This document shows positions 60,072 through 64,000 of a stretch of 64,000 bases of DNA, in pieces. The translations under genes and the position numbers were made by a program. The stretch is taken from positions 62,001 to 126,000 of the forward strand of contig NZ_QUHV01000001.1 in the NCBI RefSeq assembly GCF_003479805.1, written 5' to 3'. This stretch comes from Collinsella sp. AF08-23 (GTDB lineage Bacteria; Actinomycetota; Coriobacteriia; Coriobacteriales; Coriobacteriaceae). The stretch's first letter is position 1. Each line of letters opens with the position of its first letter. The notes under the pieces were generated by a model that had not been told where the DNA came from, ran no database searches, and worked only from the letters and a program-made list of their open reading frames with translations.

Positions 60072-62141
60072 CTATTCCGTGTCACCTTCGATCTTCATAT
60101 GCGCAAACTCGGCCCCAATTGACGTCTTGAGGCTGTCGAGCGCGTGCTGGGCAATCAACAGGCGCTCGTCATCTCCATCCTCGAGATGGATGGGCAGGTA
60201 GCGGGCCACCTGGTCGTCAATGAGCTGGAGATACTCGGTGACGCCTGTGTTCGAGAGGTGAATGCCGTCGCCATCGAACAGGTCGTTGCGGTCGGCGCTG
60301 TACGAATACCAATCGATGAGGATGACGTTTTTGTAGCGCGAGGCAGCATCGGCGAGAACTTGGTTATTCGGCTCGCACCACGGGCGCGCCGCGCGGTTGT
60401 TCACGAACACGACGATGCGGTTCGTTCCGGCAAGATTCATGAGTTCATCGACGTTCTCGCTCGAGAACGGCCCGTTCGTGCCGAGTGCGAAGACGCTAAC
60501 GCGACCTGCGAGCCCTTGGTCCACAAGCGATTTGTAGATGTCGATGCCGGCGGTGAACTGCCGATTCATTGCCGCATCGATATAGCCGTGCGGGAACATC
60601 TGGTTGAACGAATCGACTGCGCGCAGCGAGACCGAGTCGCCCACCATCGTGATGTCGTAGGTGCCGTCCGCCGCCGAGGTGCCGCCTTGGGGCGAAGTGC
60701 CGTCCTGGTCGGGCGCTGCACTATCGGTGCCATTGGGGCTGCCATTTTCACTTGCGCCCTGAAGAAGTGCGGCGCCGTCCTCGCTCAGGGCAGAGGTGGC
60801 GGGGACGAACGCGATGCCTCCCGCCGCTACGAGGGCCGTGGCCCCTGCAATCGCCAGCGGGATGACGTTCGCGCGGGCCCATTTTGGCAACGTCTCGCGG
60901 TCGCGCAGCTGCGAGACGATGCGCTTGCCGGCTCCATGTCGAAATGGCGTCTCGATGCAACGATAGCTCAGCTCAGAAATGCCGATAACGATGCAGACCT
61001 GCAGGGCATATGCCCACCACGGCTTGGTAGTCACATCGCTGGCGGGGTTCATCAACAGGAGAAGCGGATAATGCCACAGGTAGATGCCGTAGGAGCGCTG
61101 TCCCAGCCATACGAGGGGCTTAATGCCGAAGAAACGTCCAAGGTGACTATGGGGTTGTGCGCACGCAGCAATGACCATGAGCGTGAAAAGCGAGGTAATG
61201 AGAATTCCCCCATAGTAGGGGAAGGCACTGTAGCCGTTCGTGAACGCCATGAGCATCAAGAGGCCCGCGAGCCCCAGAACTCCTAAGAGGTCGAGCGGGC
61301 TTGCACCGTGTTGCTTGAGATGCCGCTGGCTATTATTCGCCAATGCGGCGTGCAGGGCGTCGCGCAGGGCCCGAGGTAGGCGAATGTTGGTGACGAGTGC
61401 GAGCCAAGCTCCCAAAAGAAGGGAGAACGCGCGTGTGTCGGTGCCGTAGTAGATGCGACTGGGGTCGGTGGCGGGATCGTAGAGGATCGCCATCTCAAGT
61501 GCCGACACCGCTGCGAGCGCCAGGGCGGCGCGACGGATCCGCTTCTTGGGCTCACCGTGACGCAGCGCAAGCATGAGCGCCACGGGCCATACGAGGTAGA
61601 ACTGCATTTCAATCGCAAGCGACCAGAAATGAGTGAGTGGCGACGGGTCCCCGATCGCATTGAAATAGGACTGCTGGTTGAAGATCTGCCACCAGTTGTT
61701 CACAAACAGGGCAGACGGGATGATATCTGGCCTCATCTTGGTGAGCATGACGTGGTTGAACAGGGTGCAGAGCGCCGCGGTCGCCACGATCACCGTGACG
61801 ATAGCGGGAACGAGGCGGCGCAGGCGGCGCTGCCAAAACCCCTTGAGATCGATGCGCCCCGTGCCCTTGTGCTCACTGAGCAGCAAGCGTGTGATCAGGT
61901 AGCCCGACAAGACGAAGAACACGGTGACGCCTTGCATGCCGCCGGGAACGAGGCTGGGATTGAGGTGGTAGAGCACGACGGCAGCGACGGCGAGGGTGCG
62001 GATGCCGTCAAGCGCCGGGATGTAGGGTATGCGTCCCTTGCGAGTCGTTGCGTCAGGGGCGTGCAGGTCGGCGGGGGAGGAGGCCCCAAAATCGCCTTCG
62101 GGTGTCGTGGAGGCTATGGGATGTTGCGGTGAAGTGACCAA
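60072..62141 (-). CDS. OatA-like acyltransferase (acyltransferase 3 plus SGNH domain)
   Basis: The 689-residue protein has an N-terminal acyltransferase 3 membrane domain (about residues 40-400: PYIPALDGIRTLAVAAVVLYHL, QGVTVFFVLSGYLIT, THFWSLAIEMQFYLVWP). A Ser/Asn/Gly-rich linker follows. The extracytoplasmic SGNH domain begins near 497 (ITMVGDSVSLRAV) and ends with the catalytic DGIHLSNTG near 627. It should move acetyl groups across the membrane onto a surface polymer such as peptidoglycan. No ATG is in frame; the first usable start is TTG at 62139-62141, so the start is uncertain. It may oppose the deacetylase at 53.4 kb. Confidence 0.88.
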   Translation of the reverse strand: MVTSPQHPIASTTPEGDFGASSPADLHAPDATTRKGRIPYIPALDGIRTLAVAAVVLYHLNPSLVPGGMQGVTVFFVLSGYLITRLLLSEHKGTGRIDLKGFWQRRLRRLVPAIVTVIVATAALCTLFNHVMLTKMRPDIIPSALFVNNWWQIFNQQSYFNAIGDPSPLTHFWSLAIEMQFYLVWPVALMLALRHGEPKKRIRRAALALAAVSALEMAILYDPATDPSRIYYGTDTRAFSLLLGAWLALVTNIRLPRALRDALHAALANNSQRHLKQHGASPLDLLGVLGLAGLLMLMAFTNGYSAFPYYGGILITSLFTLMVIAACAQPHSHLGRFFGIKPLVWLGQRSYGIYLWHYPLLLLMNPASDVTTKPWWAYALQVCIVIGISELSYRCIETPFRHGAGKRIVSQLRDRETLPKWARANVIPLAIAGATALVAAGGIAFVPATSALSEDGAALLQGASENGSPNGTDSAAPDQDGTSPQGGTSAADGTYDITMVGDSVSLRAVDSFNQMFPHGYIDAAMNRQFTAGIDIYKSLVDQGLAGRVSVFALGTNGPFSSENVDELMNLAGTNRIVVFVNNRAARPWCEPNNQVLADAASRYKNVILIDWYSYSADRNDLFDGDGIHLSNTGVTEYLQLIDDQVARYLPIHLEDGDDERLLIAQHALDSLKTSIGAEFAHMKIEGDTE

Positions 62142-62272
62142 GGCGGAGTCTTTTCTATCAGGTGCGTTTACCGGTCTATCGCGATTCTAACGCGTATGCG
62201 TGCACGTCATTCGAACGCGTCATGACTGTTCTGTAAGCGTGGTGGCGGGGCATGGCAAGTGCCCTAAAACGC

Positions 62273-62308
62273 GGACGCCCCACAAGCGGTGGTGCTCGCG
62301 GGGCGTCC
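62273..62308 (-). terminator. Terminator of lemA on the minus strand
   Basis: GGACGCCCC (62273-62281) pairs perfectly with GGGGCGTCC (62300-62308). Read on the minus strand, the stem is followed by GCGTTTT. Confidence 0.7.
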
Positions 62309-62328
62309 GATCGATTCGAAGGTATCTG

Positions 62329-62883
62329 CTAGAACTTGACCTGCGGAACCTCGCGCGTCGCTTCCGCGGCTTCAAAGCCGGTGCGCGGCTTGAACTGGAA
62401 GACGCCGGCGAAGATGTTGCCGGGGAAGGTCTGAATACCGTTGTTGTAATTCAGCACGCAATCGTTGTAGCTCTGGCGAGCGTAGGAGATCTTGTTCTCG
62501 GTGTCCTCGAGGGAGGTCTGGAGCTGGGTGAAGTTGGCGTTCGCCTTGAGGTCGGGGTAGGCCTCGGCAACCATGAGCAGCTGGCGCAGGGCACCGGTGA
62601 GAACGTTGTCGGCAGCCATCTTCTCCTCGGGGGTGGCGGCTGACCCGGCGGCGGCGCGCGCCTCGGTGACGGCGTCGAGGGTCTCCTTCTCATGTGCAGC
62701 ATAGCCCTTGACGGTTTCGACCAGGTTGGGAACGAGGTCGTTGCGGCGCTGCAGCTGCGTGTCGATGTTCTGCCACGCGTTGTCAACGCGATTGCGCAGG
62801 GTGACCAGATTGTTGTAGATGCCGGCGACACCCATGGCGAGTGCGGCGACGACGATGATGACGATGATGAGCGTGAGATCCAT
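62329..62883 (-). CDS. lemA: LemA family membrane protein
   Basis: The 184-residue protein starts at the ATG 62881-62883. One N-terminal membrane segment (LTLIIVIIVVAALAMGVAGI) is followed by the LemA helical domain: YNNLVTLRNRVDNAWQNIDT, QLQRRNDLVPNLVETVKGYA and the ending FPGNIFAGVFQFKPRTGFEA. It likely sits at the membrane with a cytoplasmic or external helical bundle. The function of LemA is unsettled. The usual TPM-domain partner gene is not beside it. Confidence 0.93.
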   Translation of the reverse strand: MDLTLIIVIIVVAALAMGVAGIYNNLVTLRNRVDNAWQNIDTQLQRRNDLVPNLVETVKGYAAHEKETLDAVTEARAAAGSAATPEEKMAADNVLTGALRQLLMVAEAYPDLKANANFTQLQTSLEDTENKISYARQSYNDCVLNYNNGIQTFPGNIFAGVFQFKPRTGFEAAEATREVPQVKF

Positions 62884-63184
62884 GCGTGCTCCGTTTCTGC
62901 GGCGGCGTTTTCGCGCCGTGCTCGTGGTACTGGTCAGTATACCCATGCACGCGGGTCGATGTGCATGACAAGGGACTCGCAGACGAAGGTGCGCACCTGC
63001 CGCGCCCAGCGCCCGCCCGATCGTGGCCTCACGTGGTCACCTGTTGCCGATAATTCGTCAAGAGCCACCTGCCGCTTGCACATTTCCTATCAAGCGGTAG
63101 GATAAGAGACACCTATAAGATATCTATCTTAGTGCGCTCAAATGCGTTATAGCGTACGAGCGTATTGTTGGGAATGGGATCGAG
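62884..63184. other. Non-coding gap between lemA and the TetR gene
   Basis: This gap holds the divergent promoters. An inverted repeat CCGCTTG (63072-63078) / CAAGCGG (63091-63097) and the palindrome at 63116-63131 lie in its right half. No gene was seen. Confidence 0.6.
63116..63131. promoter_or_regulatory. Candidate autoregulatory operator of the TetR gene
   Basis: TAAGATA-TC-TATCTTA is a perfect 7-bp inverted repeat, 54 bases before the start of the TetR-family gene. Repressors of this family often bind such a site in their own promoter. Confidence 0.55.
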
Positions 63185-63775
63185 ATGGATCTGCGTATTC
63201 AAAAAACGTACCGTTCGTTGCTCGTGGCGTTCACCAAATTGCTCGAGACGCATCGCTACGAGGATGTGACGATCGCCATGCTCTGCGACGAGGCCATGAT
63301 TCGCCGGACGACCTTCTACAAGCATTTCGCCGATAAATCCGAATTCTTCAGCTTTTTTGTCGATAGCCTGCGCATTGAGATCACCAAGTATGGAGAGGAG
63401 CAGTCCGCCGGCTCGCGATCTGCCGAGGCGGATGGGGGAGTGAATGCTGAGGAGGGCCTGGCGATCCTGCGAGCCCTCGTCGATTTCATGCTCGATCACG
63501 AGCGCATGATCGACAACATTTTCGAAAGTTCAATGAGCGGCATGATGGTTCTCATGATGGCCGATCGCGTGGCGGAAACGCTGCGAGAGCGGTACCGCGA
63601 CAAATTCCAGAAGAGCGAGGCGGACGTGATCACGCTCGCGTCTGCATCGGAGTTCGCCGCCGGCGGAATCGTGCGCCTATTTGAGAAGTGGTGGGTGCGC
63701 GGACACAGCGTAGAGGGCAAGGTGGAGTTGATTACCGTTGCCGAAGCCATGGTGACACGCGTACTCAGGTCCTAA
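63185..63775 (+). CDS. TetR/AcrR-family transcriptional regulator
   Basis: The 196-residue regulator has the TetR HTH at about residues 8-55 (TYRSLLVAFTKLLETHRYED, VTIAMLCDEAMIRRTTFYKH and FADKSEFFSFF). The rest is a helical ligand domain with no close look-alike that I recognise. The ATG at 63185 is taken as start; the ribosome site GGGAT is modest. No transporter or enzyme gene lies next to it within the window, so its regulon is unknown beyond probable self-control. A tRNA gene follows. Confidence 0.88.
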   Translation: MDLRIQKTYRSLLVAFTKLLETHRYEDVTIAMLCDEAMIRRTTFYKHFADKSEFFSFFVDSLRIEITKYGEEQSAGSRSAEADGGVNAEEGLAILRALVDFMLDHERMIDNIFESSMSGMMVLMMADRVAETLRERYRDKFQKSEADVITLASASEFAAGGIVRLFEKWWVRGHSVEGKVELITVAEAMVTRVLRS

Positions 63776-63799
63776 CGATGGTATGATTACCCAGCGCGT

Positions 63800-63889
63800 G
63801 GAGAGATGGCAGAGCGGTTGAATGCGGCGGTCTTGAAAACCGTTGGGCACGCGAGTGTCCCGGGGGTTCGAATCCCCCTCTCTCCGCCA
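63800..63889 (+). tRNA. tRNA-Ser (anticodon UGA)
   Basis: The acceptor arms GGAGAGA (63800-63806) and TCTCTCC pair fully, with discriminator G and an encoded CCA at 63887-63889. The anticodon loop is CTTGAAA (63832-63838) with anticodon TGA at 63834-63836. The long variable arm GGGCAC/GTGTCC is typical of serine tRNAs, and the T arm GGGGGTTCGAATCCCCC is perfect. A short T-run follows at 63891-63895. The last 105 bases of the window hold one hairpin (GAAAACG/CGTTTTC) and nothing I can name. Confidence 0.97.
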
Positions 63890-64000
63890 GTTTTTGTTTG
63901 ATGGGCGAGTTCGAAAAACTTGCTTTGAGGTGGATTGGCAGATATTCGAACCCGCGAGGGGGCGGAGCTGAGAAAACGCGAAGACGTTTTCCAGCGTAGC

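Noticed and set aside
59645..60085. A 146-codon minus-strand frame in the gap next to the acyltransferase gene
   Set aside because: It runs through the perfect 22-bp palindrome and has no family pattern; treated as non-coding.
63890..64000. Attachment site and integrated element after tRNA-Ser
   Set aside because: A tRNA 3' end is a common integration site, but no repeat of it and no integrase lie within the window.

Overview
The window is GC-rich chromosomal DNA from an anaerobic, saccharolytic actinobacterium, most likely a member of the Coriobacteriia close to Collinsella. That placement is inferred from codon use, the mix of genes and the type of several families (an Ech-type hydrogenase, a SLC11-type transporter with a non-canonical metal site, lipoproteins with Tat-like signals, alanine-rich charged protein tails). 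No marker gene was compared against a database.

Layout. 1-2.8 kb: the end of a polar amino acid ABC transporter operon (ATPase fragment, binding lipoprotein, two permeases). 2.9-5.1 kb: a cytidylate-kinase-like protein, a small heat-shock protein behind a perfect inverted repeat, and a convergent metallo-hydrolase. 5.2-9.6 kb: the tilS-hpt-ftsH cluster. 9.7-14.6 kb: an alpha-glucoside PTS operon (EIIA, LicT-type antiterminator, EIICB, GH4 phospho-glucosidase) behind a leader terminator. 14.8-19.7 kb: an aminotransferase, a PHP phosphoesterase, a membrane-anchored lipase-like protein and a convergent m5U RNA methyltransferase. 19.8-22.6 kb: a second amino acid ABC transporter with an operator-like repeat in front and a block of interspersed repeats inside the operon. 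22.7-30.2 kb: a large unknown TPR-like protein, an EF-G-like GTPase with a changed switch motif, and an exported metallophosphoesterase with a sortase-like tail. 30.3-34.8 kb: divergent ribonucleotide reductase genes around an NrdR box, then a lone transposase-type HTH protein. 34.9-42.1 kb: a flavodiiron protein and an Ech-type [NiFe] hydrogenase operon whose two membrane subunits are fused. 42.2-47.5 kb: asparagine synthase, a MurE-family ligase and a DUF362 ferredoxin. 47.7-58.1 kb: membrane and envelope genes, including a tandem pair of NodB-type deacetylases (one apparently catalytically dead) and a probable Mg2+ uptake operon. 58.5-64 kb: an AbiEi/PD-(D/E)XK-like protein, an OatA-like acyltransferase, LemA, a TetR regulator and tRNA-Ser(UGA).

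How it fits together: sugar enters through the PTS as phospho-disaccharide and is split by the GH4 enzyme. Excess reductant could leave through the Ech hydrogenase, which probably takes electrons from ferredoxin and may move ions, while the flavodiiron protein removes O2 or NO. A metal-transport pair (MgtE-N/CBS membrane protein and Nramp-related transporter) and several ion-linked membrane proteins sit in the second half. Non-coding DNA is rich in palindromes of at least three families, often exactly at gene ends. No CRISPR array, prophage or complete insertion sequence was seen.
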